DNA from: Streptomyces violaceus
GTDB taxonomy: Bacteria; Actinomycetota; Actinomycetes; Streptomycetales; Streptomycetaceae
Length of the DNA stretch: 13,823 nucleotides
Assembly: GCA_000715635.1 (NCBI GenBank)
Contig: KL569105.1
Location: 4,795 to 18,617 of the forward strand
Reading direction: 5' to 3'
Positions within the stretch are counted from its first letter, which is position 1, and the number at the start of each line of letters is the position of its first letter. Both the position numbers and the translations under genes were made by a program. The notes below the pieces were generated by a model that was given only the letters and a program-made list of their open reading frames with translations, did no database searches and had not been told where the DNA came from. This document shows positions 1 to 7,267 of the stretch, piece by piece.

Positions 1-1706
1 GTCGATGCCGTGCGGATGCGCGAGCAGCCTCTCCAGGGTGAGCCCGTCCGGCCGTACGCCGAAGCCGTCGCCGTAGGGGCCGAGGCGCAGCATCATGTCC
101 AGCCGTCGTTCGGGGCCGGTGTCGCCGTGGAGCCCGTCGGCGAGTTCGCGGGGATCGCGGCCGTGGACCGGCGAGTGCGGTTCCTTGACGGCCTTGCCGA
201 GGGTCTGGTCGATGACCATCTGGTCGACGGCGGCGGGGTCGGCCCCGTGCATGCCGGTCACGGCGAGGATCAGCCGGGCCAGGATCTCCGTCTCCGCCAT
301 GCGGCCCGGCTCCAGCGGGATCGCGGGGCGGGTGTAGCGGACCTGGTTGCGTACGGCGAGGGTGTTGAAGGCGAAGTCGTGGTGCGGGCTCTGGGAGGGC
401 GGGGGCGGGGGCAGCACCACATGGGCGTGGCGTGAGGTCTCGTTGAGGTAGGGGTCGACGCTGACCATGAAGTCGAGCGAGTCGAGCGCCTTGTCGAGCC
501 GGTCACCGTCGGGCGCGGAGAGCACGGGGTTGGCGGCGACGGCGACGATCGCGCGGACCGGCTCGCCTTCCTCGGTGGCGGTGTCGATCTCCTCGGCGAG
601 GGCCGAGAGGGGCAGCTCGCCCTTCGCTTCGGGGTGCCGGCTCACCCGGGAGTGCCAGCGCCCGAGGGCGAAGCCGCGGCCGGGTCCGGCGGGGCGCGGG
701 GTCTTGTCGGTGGCGGCCTGCGGGAAGAGCGCGCCGCCCGGCCGGTCGAGATTGCCGGTGAGGATGTTCAGGATGTCGACGAGCCAGCTGGCCAGGGTGC
801 CGTGCGGGACGGTGCAGCTGCCGATGCGGCCGTATACGGCCGCGGTGGGGGCGGCGGCGAGTCGCGGGCGAGGGTGCGGATGAGGCCGGCGTCGACGTCA
901 CAGGCCGGGGCCACGGCTTCGGGGGTGAACTCCCGCAGGGCGTCGGCCAGTTCCTCGACGCCCTGGACGTGCGGGGTCGGCTCGACGAGGCCCTCGGAGT
1001 AGAGCACCTGCGCCATCGCCGCCAGCAGCAGCGCGTCGGTGCCGGGCCGCACGGCGATGTGCCGGTCGGCGAGCCTGGCGGTCCGGGTGCGCCGCGGGTC
1101 GATCACGACGAGGGTGCCGCCACGCGCCTTGAGCGCCTTGAGCTTGCCCGGGAAGTCGGGGGCGGTGCACAGACTGCCGTTGGACTCCAGCGGGTTGGCG
1201 CCGATGAGGAGCAGATGGTCGGTGTGGTCGAGGTCGGGCACGGGGATGGCGTTCGCGTCGCCGTAGAGCAGTCCGCTGGAGACGTGCTTGGGCATCTGGT
1301 CGACCGTGGAGGCGGTGAAGACGCTGCGGGTGCCGAGTCCGGCGAGCAGCACCGCCGGGTAGAGGGCGCCGGCCATGGTGTGCACGTTGGGGTTGCCGAG
1401 GACGACACCGACGGAGTTCGGGCCGTACCGCTCGACGACCGGCCGGATACCGGCGGCGACGGCGTCGAAGGCCTCCTCCCAGGTGGCCTCGCGCAGCTCG
1501 CCGTCCTTGCGCACCAGCGGGGTGCGCAGCCGGTCGGGGTCGGAGTCGACGGCGCCGAAGGAGGCGCCCTTGGGGCAGATGAACCCCTCGCTGAACACGT
1601 CGTCGCGGTCACCGCGGGCGTGGGTGACGCGCGTCCCCTCGATGGTGAGGGTCAGGCCGCAGGTGGCCTCGCACAGGGGACAGATACGCAGGGCGGTGCG
1701 GGACAC
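1..1706 (-). pseudogene. Molybdopterin oxidoreductase (DMSO reductase superfamily), apparently frameshifted and cut by the window edge
   Basis: A GTG start at 1706 is preceded by a good GGAGG ribosome site. The N-terminus has Cys9, Cys12, Cys16 and Cys44 (CX2CX3CX27C), the [4Fe-4S] motif of bacterial molybdopterin oxidoreductases such as formate dehydrogenase and assimilatory nitrate reductase types. Family-like stretches follow, including SSGLLYGDANAIP and LIGANPLESNG. The frame is normal to Asp282 (codon 863-861). It then shifts and would stop at 768 after about 30 proline- and alanine-rich junk residues. One extra base at 860/861 restores LARD-LAAAPTAAVYGRIG, and that frame stays open to base 1 with typical motifs (GTLASWLVDILNILTGN, DRPGGALFP). 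No C-terminus is visible. The break may be a real recent mutation or a sequencing error. The substrate cannot be told from sequence; a cytoplasmic redox enzyme is inferred because no Tat signal is seen. Confidence 0.8.
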
Positions 1707-1753
1707 GGGTCCTCCATGGGACGGCGGCTACGGTGACGCACGAACGCGCCCGA

Positions 1754-1771
1754 GCATACCGACCGGTATGC
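1754..1771. promoter_or_regulatory. TetR-type operator upstream of the molybdopterin oxidoreductase gene
   Basis: This is a perfect inverted repeat, GCATACCG-AC-CGGTATGC (8+2+8). It lies 48-65 bp upstream of the GTG at 1706 and just downstream of the TetR stop codon at 1800. Size and symmetry match operators of TetR-family dimers. On the minus strand one arm includes TATGCT (1758-1753), a possible -10 hexamer, so bound repressor would block transcription of the oxidoreductase. The TetR gene next to it is the obvious candidate ligand, by inference. Confidence 0.7.
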
Positions 1772-1799
1772 ACGGAGGGGAGGCCCTGACGGCATCGGG

Positions 1800-2417
1800 T
1801 CAGTCGAGCACCCGGGACAGATACGCCCGCAGCATCTCCCGCATCTCCTCGATGATCTTCGGGTCCCCTTCCGGCGCGACCCGGAACGCCAGATGCACGA
1901 GCGTGTCGGCGGTCTCCACGGCGATGAGGAACACCCGGCGCAGTTCCTCGTCGGGCTCGCGGCCGAGGTAGCCGGAGAGGAGCTCGGTGAGGCGGTCGGC
2001 GACGCGGTGGTTGGGTTCGCCGTGGCGGGCGCCGACCGGGATCTGGTTGCCGAAGTCGACGAGGGAGAAGCCGGGCGCGGTGCGCTTCATCTCCAGGTAC
2101 TCGTCGAGCACGGCGTCCATGGCCGTGCGCCAGCCCCCGTCGCCCGCCTCCCGCAGGCGCTCGGTGACGCGGGCGGAGTACCGCTCGAGGTTGCGCTGGG
2201 CCAGCGCGTCGGCCATCTGGCGTTTGTTGCCGAAGAAGCGGTAGACCGAGCCTATGGGGACGCCGGCCCGTTGCGCGACGGCTCGGGTGCTCAGGGCGTC
2301 GTAGCCGACCTCGTCGAGAAGGTCGGCGCAGGCGTCGAGGATCCTGGTCAGGCGTTCGGCACTGCGCCGCTGGACGGGCGCACGACGGAGCGATGTCGCG
2401 TGGGGCACGGGTTTCAT
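1800..2417 (-). CDS. TetR/AcrR family transcriptional regulator
   Basis: The protein has 205 residues. After a basic N-terminal arm, residues 22-66 form a classic TetR DNA-binding domain. The helix-turn-helix lies at about 43-62 (LSTRAVAQRAGVPIGSVYRFF), followed by the typical NK...ADAL segment. The C-terminal ligand-binding part is all-helical and specific to the subfamily, so no ligand can be named. Its ATG overlaps the stop of the upstream lipoprotein gene by ATGA (2414-2417), which points to translational coupling; a GGAAAGG lies just upstream. The palindrome at 1754-1771 separates its 3' end from the molybdopterin oxidoreductase gene, which is its probable target. Confidence 0.92.
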   Translation of the reverse strand: MKPVPHATSLRRAPVQRRSAERLTRILDACADLLDEVGYDALSTRAVAQRAGVPIGSVYRFFGNKRQMADALAQRNLERYSARVTERLREAGDGGWRTAMDAVLDEYLEMKRTAPGFSLVDFGNQIPVGARHGEPNHRVADRLTELLSGYLGREPDEELRRVFLIAVETADTLVHLAFRVAPEGDPKIIEEMREMLRAYLSRVLD

Positions 2418-3016
2418 GATGCCTTTCCGGCGCGGTGCGGTGAACCTCGCCCCCCGATCCGCCGGGTGCCCTGCGTCCGCGCTTCGCCCGGGGCGCTCGC
2501 ACTCGGCGTCGCGCCCGGGCCGGGCTCCGACGCGGTGACGTCGGCCGTGCTCTCCACGGGCCTGCCGTCCACCGCCCAGGCGGTGCCGTCGTCGGCGTAG
2601 AGGCGGGCCGTGACGTGGTGCGTGCCGCGCGGCACGAGGCGGGCGGCCAGCCGGTACTCGGAGGTGCGGAGCCGGGTGACGAGACGGCCGTCCACATAGA
2701 GATGCGCGAGTCCGCGCCCGGCCACCGCCGCACCCGCCGCACCCGCCCGCGAGAAACGGAACCTCCGGACGGACAGGCGGACGTTCCAGCCGTCGGCCGC
2801 GTCGGGCTGCACCTCGATGCCGACGTCGGGGGCGTCCCGCTGGGCCACCTGCCGGTAGGGCCGCCCCTCCGTGTCCCGGTCCTCCAGGAGCGTGCCCACC
2901 GGCGTGGGCGATGCTCCGCTCCCCCGCTCCCGCGCATCACCGGAGGCGCAGCCCGCGGCTCCGGTCAGCAGGACGCAGACCGCGAGGAGGGTAAGAGGTC
3001 TACGTGTCCACGACAT
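2414..3016 (-). CDS. Putative secreted lipoprotein
   Basis: The protein has 200 residues. The N-terminus is a lipoprotein signal: basic MSWTRRP, a hydrophobic core, then LTGAAGC with Cys23 as the likely lipidated residue. The mature part has a low-complexity linker, a core of beta-strand character at about 60-160 (GWNVRLSVRRFRFS, GLAHLYVDGRLVTRL, YRLAARLVPRGTHHVTARLYADDGTAW) and a disordered Ser/Pro/Ala-rich tail. The core resembles secreted actinobacterial proteins that describe an effect on a small-molecule or additive handling surface, but I do not recognise a specific family and assign no function. The gene is first in an operon with the TetR gene. No Shine-Dalgarno sequence precedes the ATG; a TACGCT hexamer (3029-3024) ends 7 nt before it, as expected for a leaderless transcript. 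Confidence 0.75.
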   Translation of the reverse strand: MSWTRRPLTLLAVCVLLTGAAGCASGDARERGSGASPTPVGTLLEDRDTEGRPYRQVAQRDAPDVGIEVQPDAADGWNVRLSVRRFRFSRAGAAGAAVAGRGLAHLYVDGRLVTRLRTSEYRLAARLVPRGTHHVTARLYADDGTAWAVDGRPVESTADVTASEPGPGATPSASAPGEARTQGTRRIGGRGSPHRAGKAS

Positions 3017-3023
3017 GTCCGCG

Positions 3024-3029
3024 AGCGTA
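3024..3029 (-). promoter_or_regulatory. Candidate -10 element for a leaderless lipoprotein transcript
   Basis: TACGCT on the minus strand matches the TANNNT pattern of the main streptomycete sigma factor. It ends 7 nt before the ATG at 3016, which would place the transcription start at or next to the start codon. No convincing -35 was found at 17-19 bp, so the call is weak. Confidence 0.3.
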
Positions 3030-3105
3030 GAACGCGCGTCCGGCCCGGCGGATCGTCCTCAAGTCGGGTTCAGGTCATCCGCCGAGAGGAGGGGGCGTGT
3101 CCCCC

Positions 3106-3134
3106 TTGCGCCGGGGAAAACGCAATCCTACGGT
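3106..3134 (+). promoter_or_regulatory. Candidate hmgA promoter
   Basis: TTGCGC (3106-3111) and TACGGT (3129-3134) are separated by 17 bp, a fair match to a housekeeping promoter. They would give a leader of about 30 nt carrying the AAGGGAG ribosome site (3156-3162), 8 nt before the ATG at 3171. The -10 lies within an imperfect palindrome. Confidence 0.4.
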
Positions 3135-3147
3135 GATACATAGGAAT
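3124..3147. promoter_or_regulatory. Imperfect palindrome over the hmgA -10 region, possible operator
   Basis: The arms AATCCTACG and CATAGGAAT, separated by GTGATA, match at 7 of 9 paired positions. The site is unusually A/T-rich for this window and overlaps the proposed -10. The best local candidate for binding is the GntR/UTRA protein encoded after hmgA, but it does not look like a canonical GntR half-site, so the link is inference. Confidence 0.4.
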
Positions 3148-3170
3148 CAAACCGCAAGGGAGCAGCGATC

Positions 3171-4523
3171 ATGGGCGATGGGGGTACCTCCCACGCGAGC
3201 GTGTTCGAGCGTGGGGGAGCGCGGAAGACCGCCGAAGGGCTGACCTATCTCTCCGGCTTCGGCAACGAGCACAGCTCCGAGGCCGTCCCGGGCGCGCTGC
3301 CCGAGGGACGCAACTCGCCCCAGCGGGCTCCGCTCGGGCTGTACGCGGAGCAGCTGAGCGGTACGGCCTTCACCGAGCCGCGGTCCCACAACCGCCGCTC
3401 GTGGCTGTACCGGATCCGCCCGTCGGCCGCGCACCCGGCGTTCACCCGGACCCACAACGGCGCGATCCGCACCGCTCCCTTCACCCAGACCGTGCCCGAC
3501 CCGAACCGCCTGCGCTGGAACCCCCTTCCCGACCCGGCCCCCGAGACCGACTTCCTGGCCGGACTGTGGACGCTGGGCGGCAACGGCGACGTCACCCAGC
3601 GCACCGGCGTCGCCGTGCACCTCTATGCCGCCAACACCTCGATGGAGCGGGTGTTCAGCGACGCCGACGGCGAGCTGCTGATCGTCCCGGAGCGCGGCGG
3701 GCTGCTGCTGCGCACCGAGTTCGGTCTGCTCCATGTGGAGCCGGGCCATGTCGCGCTCGTCCCGCGTGGGGTCCGCTTCCGTGTGGAGCTGCTGGACGCG
3801 TCGGCCCGAGGTTATGTGTGCGAGAACTACGGCGCGCCCTTCCGCCTCCCCGACCTGGGCCCGATCGGCGCGAACGGACTCGCCCATCCCCGGGACTTCC
3901 GCGCCCCGGTCGCCGCGTACGAGGACGTCGAGGGCCCGGTGGAGGTGGTGAACAAGTTCTGCGGCAACCTCTGGACGGCCACCTACGACCACTCCCCGCT
4001 CGATGTCGTCGCCTGGCACGGCAATCATGTGCCGTACGTCTACGACCTGCGCCGTTTCAATGTGCTCGGCACCATCACCTACGACCACCCGGACCCGTCG
4101 ATCTTCACGGTGCTGACGTCCCCGTCGGACACCCCGGGCCTGGCCGGTGTCGACTTCGTGGTGTTCGCGCCGCGCTGGCTGGTGGGCGAGGACACCTTCC
4201 GGCCGCCGTACTTCCACCGGAACGTGATGAGCGAGTACATGGGCCTGATCGAGGGCGCGTACGACGCGAAAGCGGAAGGCTTTGTGCCGGGCGGCGGTTC
4301 GCTGCACAACATGATGTCGGCGCACGGCCCGGACCGGGAGACCTTCGACCGGGCGAGCGCCGCCGAGCTGAAGCCGCAGAAGATCGACGACGGACTGGCG
4401 TTCATGTTCGAGACCCGCTGGCCGCTGGCCCTCACGCCGCACGCGGCCCGGGCGGAACACCTCCAACAGCGTTACGACGACGTCTGGCAGGGCCTGGAGC
4501 GGCACTTCCGTCCCTTGCACTGA
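3171..4523 (+). CDS. hmgA: Homogentisate 1,2-dioxygenase
   Basis: This cytoplasmic Fe(II) enzyme opens the ring of homogentisate to maleylacetoacetate in tyrosine and phenylalanine breakdown. The 450-residue length is close to the family norm. Family signatures are [13 protein letters not shown] (26-38), [46 protein letters not shown] and [11 protein letters not shown]. The iron ligands are His349, Glu355 and His385, with the same 6- and 36-residue spacing as in the human enzyme. His283 corresponds to the active-site histidine. The ATG at 3171 has a well-placed AAGGGAG site. Residues 3 to about 17 ([15 protein letters not shown]) are encoded by a palindromic repeat and are not part of the conserved fold, which begins at about residue 18 (RKTAEGL). 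A GntR regulator gene follows 26 bp downstream. No other gene of the pathway (HPPD, fumarylacetoacetase) is present in the window. Confidence 0.97.
   Translation: MGDGGTSHASVFERGGARKTAEGLTYLSGFGNEHSSEAVPGALPEGRNSPQRAPLGLYAEQLSGTAFTEPRSHNRRSWLYRIRPSAAHPAFTRTHNGAIRTAPFTQTVPDPNRLRWNPLPDPAPETDFLAGLWTLGGNGDVTQRTGVAVHLYAANTSMERVFSDADGELLIVPERGGLLLRTEFGLLHVEPGHVALVPRGVRFRVELLDASARGYVCENYGAPFRLPDLGPIGANGLAHPRDFRAPVAAYEDVEGPVEVVNKFCGNLWTATYDHSPLDVVAWHGNHVPYVYDLRRFNVLGTITYDHPDPSIFTVLTSPSDTPGLAGVDFVVFAPRWLVGEDTFRPPYFHRNVMSEYMGLIEGAYDAKAEGFVPGGGSLHNMMSAHGPDRETFDRASAAELKPQKIDDGLAFMFETRWPLALTPHAARAEHLQQRYDDVWQGLERHFRPLH
3179..3219 (+). repeat. Streptomyces-type palindromic repeat inside the hmgA 5' coding region
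   Basis: The element begins TGGGGGTACCTCCCACGC (3179-3196) and ends GCGTGGGGGAG (3209-3219). CCCACGC (3190-3196) pairs perfectly with GCGTGGG (3209-3215) around a 12-nt loop. A competing hairpin pairs TGGG (3179-3182) with CCCA (3190-3193). From memory, repeats starting TGGGGGTACCTCCC and ending GTGGGGGAG are frequent between streptomycete genes. Here the element is read in frame as about 14 extra residues. Confidence 0.7.
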
Positions 4524-4549
4524 ACACCCCTGACCGGTACGGATGGCCC

Positions 4550-5299
4550 GTGACCTCCTTCGCTCCGGACTCGATCGTCCTGAACCGCAAGCTGCCGCTC
4601 TGGTACCAGGTGTCGCAGTCGCTGCGCGCCTCGATCCTCGGCCGCTCGCCCCAGGACCCGCTGCGTCTGCCCACCGAGGAACAGCTGGCCGGGCACTACG
4701 GCGTGAGCGTGCTGACCATACGGCAGGCGCTGAAGGAGCTGGAGGACGAGGGGCTGATCACACGCCACCGCCGGCGGGGCACCTTCATCGAGCCGCACGC
4801 GCGCAGGGGTTCCCCGGTCCGTCTGCTCGGCTCGGTGGACGCGATCGTGGCCCAGCAGTCCGGCATGACGACCGAACTGCTGCACCACGGCACGACCCCC
4901 GTGCCGGGCGAACTCGCCGAGTTCTTCCCGGAGGTGCGGGAGGTCTCGACGTACCACCGGCTGCGGAGCGACGAGAAGACGGGCGAGCCGACGAATCACG
5001 CCCGGAACTACGTCCGTCCCGAGCTGGCCGCGCTGATCGACCTGGACGACCTCGTCCGGTGGCCCATGACCAAGGTGCTGCGGGACGTCGCCGGGGTGGA
5101 CATCAGCCGCATCACGGACACGGTGGAGGCCCGGCTGGCCGACCCGGAGACGGCGAAGCTGCTCCAAGTGCCGCTGCTCAGCCCGATCCTGCACTACACG
5201 GGCATCACGTACGACACCGACGGGCGGCCCCTGGACGTGGCCGTCATCCACTACCGGGGCGACCGCTTCTCCTTCACGGTGACCCTGGATGCGACCTGA
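4550..5299 (+). CDS. GntR family transcriptional regulator (HutC/UTRA subfamily)
   Basis: The protein has 249 residues from the GTG at 4550. Residues 14-82 are a GntR winged helix (PLWYQVSQSLRASI, LPTEEQLAGHYGVSVLTIRQAL, ELEDEGLITRHRRRGTF). Residues from about 95 to 245 fit a UTRA effector-binding domain, including the terminal strand pattern LDVAVIHYRGDRFSFTVTL. The gene starts 26 bp after the hmgA stop with only a weak ribosome site, so co-transcription with hmgA is likely. This makes it a probable local regulator of homogentisate/tyrosine breakdown, perhaps sensing a pathway intermediate; that is inference. The frame is open upstream through hmgA, but only the part from 4550 resembles a GntR protein. 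Confidence 0.92.
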   Translation: MTSFAPDSIVLNRKLPLWYQVSQSLRASILGRSPQDPLRLPTEEQLAGHYGVSVLTIRQALKELEDEGLITRHRRRGTFIEPHARRGSPVRLLGSVDAIVAQQSGMTTELLHHGTTPVPGELAEFFPEVREVSTYHRLRSDEKTGEPTNHARNYVRPELAALIDLDDLVRWPMTKVLRDVAGVDISRITDTVEARLADPETAKLLQVPLLSPILHYTGITYDTDGRPLDVAVIHYRGDRFSFTVTLDAT

Positions 5300-5326
5300 C
5301 CGACTGTGGCGCCCAGGTCGTACGAT
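5296..5326 (+). promoter_or_regulatory. Candidate promoter for the type ISP-like gene, with leaderless start
   Basis: TACGAT (5321-5326) is a good -10 hexamer lying 7 nt before the GTG at 5334. CTGACC (5296-5301) is a possible -35 with a rather long 19-bp spacer, and it overlaps the GntR stop codon. No ribosome site precedes the GTG, which fits transcription starting on the start codon. Confidence 0.4.
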
Positions 5327-5333
5327 GCCCTGC

Positions 5334-6491
5334 GTGACGCACGACGACGCTCCGCTGCTGGCGGACCTCATGCCGTGGTCCGTCGCACCGCCGCGGCTCG
5401 GCCGGGGCTGGCCGGCGGCCCCCGACGCGGCGTCCCTGAAGGCCCGCTGGGACGCCTTGGTGAAGGCCGAGGGACCCGACCGCGAGACCCTGTTCGAGCC
5501 GACCCGCTCGCGCACGCTGCACACGGCGGTCGGCCAGTTGCCCGGCCGGACGGGCGGCACGGAGAAGCTGCTCCGCGCCTCGGGCCCGTGCCCGGAGCCG
5601 GTGCGCGTGCTGCACGCGCCCTTCGACGAACAGTGGCTGATCCCCGACCAGCGGCTGATCGACGCGGCCCGCCCGGAGCTGTGGCGGGTGGCGGACGAGC
5701 GGCAGGTCTTCGTGGTGGAGGCGCCCGAGTCCCTCGCACCTCCCCTCATCGTCACCTCACTGCTCCCGCTGCTCCGCCCCGGCCGCGTCCGCCCGCTGTT
5801 CCGGCGGCCGGGCGGGCGGGAACCCAACCTGGCCCCCGGACTGCTGGAGCACCTGGGCACCCGCCTGGGCGACGCCCCCGCACCACTGGACGTACTGGCC
5901 TGGATCACGGCGACGGCGCGACCGGACCTCACCGTCCCGCTCACCGGTGACGGCGACGCGTGGACGCGGGGCGTGGAGCTGGGCCACCGCCTGCTGTGGC
6001 TGATGCGCCGCGACGGCGCACGCCCGAAGCTCCCCGGCGGCCGCCGCCCCTACGTCCGCGCCCCGCTTCCCTCCCGGCCCCTGACTTTGGACTACGACAG
6101 GGACGAGGAGGCCCTGCTGCTGGACGAGGGCCGCATCTCCCCGGTGCCGCCGGAAGCCTGGGACTTCGAGGCGGGCGGGGTCCGCGTCCTGGAACGGTGG
6201 TTCGCGGCGCGCGTCACCGAGGGCGAGCCGGGCACCCTCACGGCGATCCGCCCCGCGACCTGGACACAGACCTGGACGTCGGAGCTGCTCGAGCTGATCA
6301 CGGTCCTCGCCCTGCTGGCCGAGCTGCGCCCCTTGGACGGGCCGGCGGACGAGCCGGCGCTCCCCGACCCGATCACGACGACCGAACTCCGCGAGGCGGG
6401 CCTCCTCCCGGTGCCGGCGACGGTCCGCCGGCCGGCCTCGGTCCTGGTCGGCCCCGAGGAGGGCCCGGAGGGTCAGCTCGCGCTGCTCTAG
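5334..6491 (+). CDS. Protein resembling a stand-alone type ISP restriction-modification C-terminal specificity domain
   Basis: The protein has 385 residues. I recognise segments shared with the C-terminal specificity domain of type ISP restriction-modification enzymes: FDEQWLIPDQRLIDAARPELW, FVVEAPESLAPPLIVTSLLPLL, RPLFRRPGGREPNLAPGLLEHL, YDRDEEALLLDEGRISPVP, EAWDFEAGGVRVLERWF and WTSELLELITVLALL. Full type ISP enzymes also carry nuclease, helicase and N6-adenine methylase domains. No NPPY motif, helicase motif or P-loop is present here, so this is an orphan domain of unknown role, and a methylase label would be unsupported. Other possible starts are the ATG at 5289 (overlapping the GntR gene) and the ATG at 5325. 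The GTG at 5334 is preferred because of the -10 hexamer ending 7 nt before it. The family assignment is from memory. Confidence 0.7.
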   Translation: MTHDDAPLLADLMPWSVAPPRLGRGWPAAPDAASLKARWDALVKAEGPDRETLFEPTRSRTLHTAVGQLPGRTGGTEKLLRASGPCPEPVRVLHAPFDEQWLIPDQRLIDAARPELWRVADERQVFVVEAPESLAPPLIVTSLLPLLRPGRVRPLFRRPGGREPNLAPGLLEHLGTRLGDAPAPLDVLAWITATARPDLTVPLTGDGDAWTRGVELGHRLLWLMRRDGARPKLPGGRRPYVRAPLPSRPLTLDYDRDEEALLLDEGRISPVPPEAWDFEAGGVRVLERWFAARVTEGEPGTLTAIRPATWTQTWTSELLELITVLALLAELRPLDGPADEPALPDPITTTELREAGLLPVPATVRRPASVLVGPEEGPEGQLALL

Positions 6492-7204
6492 CGCAGCTCG
6501 GGGTCGTAGGCGTCCAGTACGCGCTCCAGCGCCCGTCTGAACACCGCCTCCAGATCGACCGGCCCGCTCTGCTCCATGAAGGCCGCCGCCAGTCGCGGAT
6601 ACGCGCCGGTGGCCACCTGGCTGCCCAGATAGGCCATACGCACCGCGTTCTCCTCCTCCTCGGACCACGGCATGGAGCGGGTGCGCTCGACGGTGGCGAT
6701 GTCGTTCGCGGTGTATGTGGTCACGACGCCGTTGAGAAGCGCGATCAGCTCCGTCTTCGTCCCGGCCGGAATTCCGAGCGGTTCGAGGCAGGCCAGGCAG
6801 TGCTCCAGATAGCGCAGGGTGTTGGGGCTGAAGCCGTGCACGCCTGGCATCAGGCGTGGCACCCAGGTGTGGCGGTACATGATGGCCCGCGTCTCCTCCG
6901 CGTTGCGGAGCATGTCGGCGCGCCAGTCGCCCGTGGGCTCGAACATCTCGTGCTCGGCACCGACGGCGTCCACCATCAGCTCGTACAGATCCTCCTTTCG
7001 GGGGACGTAGTTGTACAGCGACATCGTGCCGCAGCCCAACTCCGCGGCGACGTGCCGCATGGACACCCCGTCAAGCCCTTCCGCGTCGGCGATCCGCACG
7101 GCCGCCGCCGCGATGCCGGCGCGGGTGAACGCCGGTTTCGGCCCACGGCCGGTGCGCTCGGGGCGCGCCCAGATCACTTCGGGTACGGCCGCTCGGCCCG
7201 CCAT
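6488..7204 (-). CDS. TetR family regulator of the adjacent ABC exporter
   Basis: The protein has 238 residues. Its DNA-binding domain lies at about 27-75, with a helix-turn-helix at 48-66 (VSMRHVAAELGCGTMSLYNYV) followed by RKEDLYELMVDAV. The C-terminal half resembles the TetR_C ligand-binding class often found beside drug exporters. The ATG at 7204 has a GAGGTGA ribosome site. The gene is divergent from the DrrAB-type exporter genes, and operator 1 (7233-7249) sits between them. A probable TAGGAT -10 (7230-7225) next to this operator suggests autoregulation too. The stop codon overlaps the convergent upstream gene's stop in a shared CTAG (6488-6491). Confidence 0.92.
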   Translation of the reverse strand: MAGRAAVPEVIWARPERTGRGPKPAFTRAGIAAAAVRIADAEGLDGVSMRHVAAELGCGTMSLYNYVPRKEDLYELMVDAVGAEHEMFEPTGDWRADMLRNAEETRAIMYRHTWVPRLMPGVHGFSPNTLRYLEHCLACLEPLGIPAGTKTELIALLNGVVTTYTANDIATVERTRSMPWSEEEENAVRMAYLGSQVATGAYPRLAAAFMEQSGPVDLEAVFRRALERVLDAYDPELR

Positions 7205-7231
7205 CGATCATCACCTCGGCCACCATCCTAG

Positions 7232-7261
7232 TTACGTACAGCGTACGTAGTGCGCTATGGT
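7232..7261 (+). promoter_or_regulatory. Promoter of the ABC exporter operon, leaderless
   Basis: TTACGT (7232-7237) and TATGGT (7256-7261) are 18 bp apart. The -10 ends 6 nt before the ATG at 7268, so transcription should start at the ATG. The bases before that ATG contain no ribosome site. Operator 1 covers the -35 and part of the spacer. Confidence 0.5.
7233..7249. promoter_or_regulatory. TetR operator 1 in the divergent promoter region
   Basis: This is a perfect inverted repeat, TACGTAC-AGC-GTACGTA (7+3+7). Its position would block the exporter promoter and probably the TetR gene's own promoter. Its reverse complement is identical to operator 2 at 16 of 17 positions. Confidence 0.8.
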
Positions 7262-7267
7262 CGACCC

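Noticed and set aside
1609..2940. Minus-strand open frame of 443 codons across the TetR and lipoprotein genes
   Set aside because: It overlaps two better-supported genes in another frame and gives an arginine- and proline-rich product without domains.
3147..4520. Minus-strand open frame of 457 codons opposite hmgA
   Set aside because: It mirrors the hmgA codon pattern, has no motif and no ribosome site, and hmgA is certain.
3401..5299. One long plus-strand frame spanning most of hmgA and the GntR gene
   Set aside because: The part before 4550 is a shadow frame of hmgA; only the part from the GTG at 4550 has GntR and UTRA sequence.
7250..7267. Upstream GTG at 7250 for the ABC ATPase
   Set aside because: It lies in the promoter spacer between the -35 and -10 and would give a non-family N-terminus.
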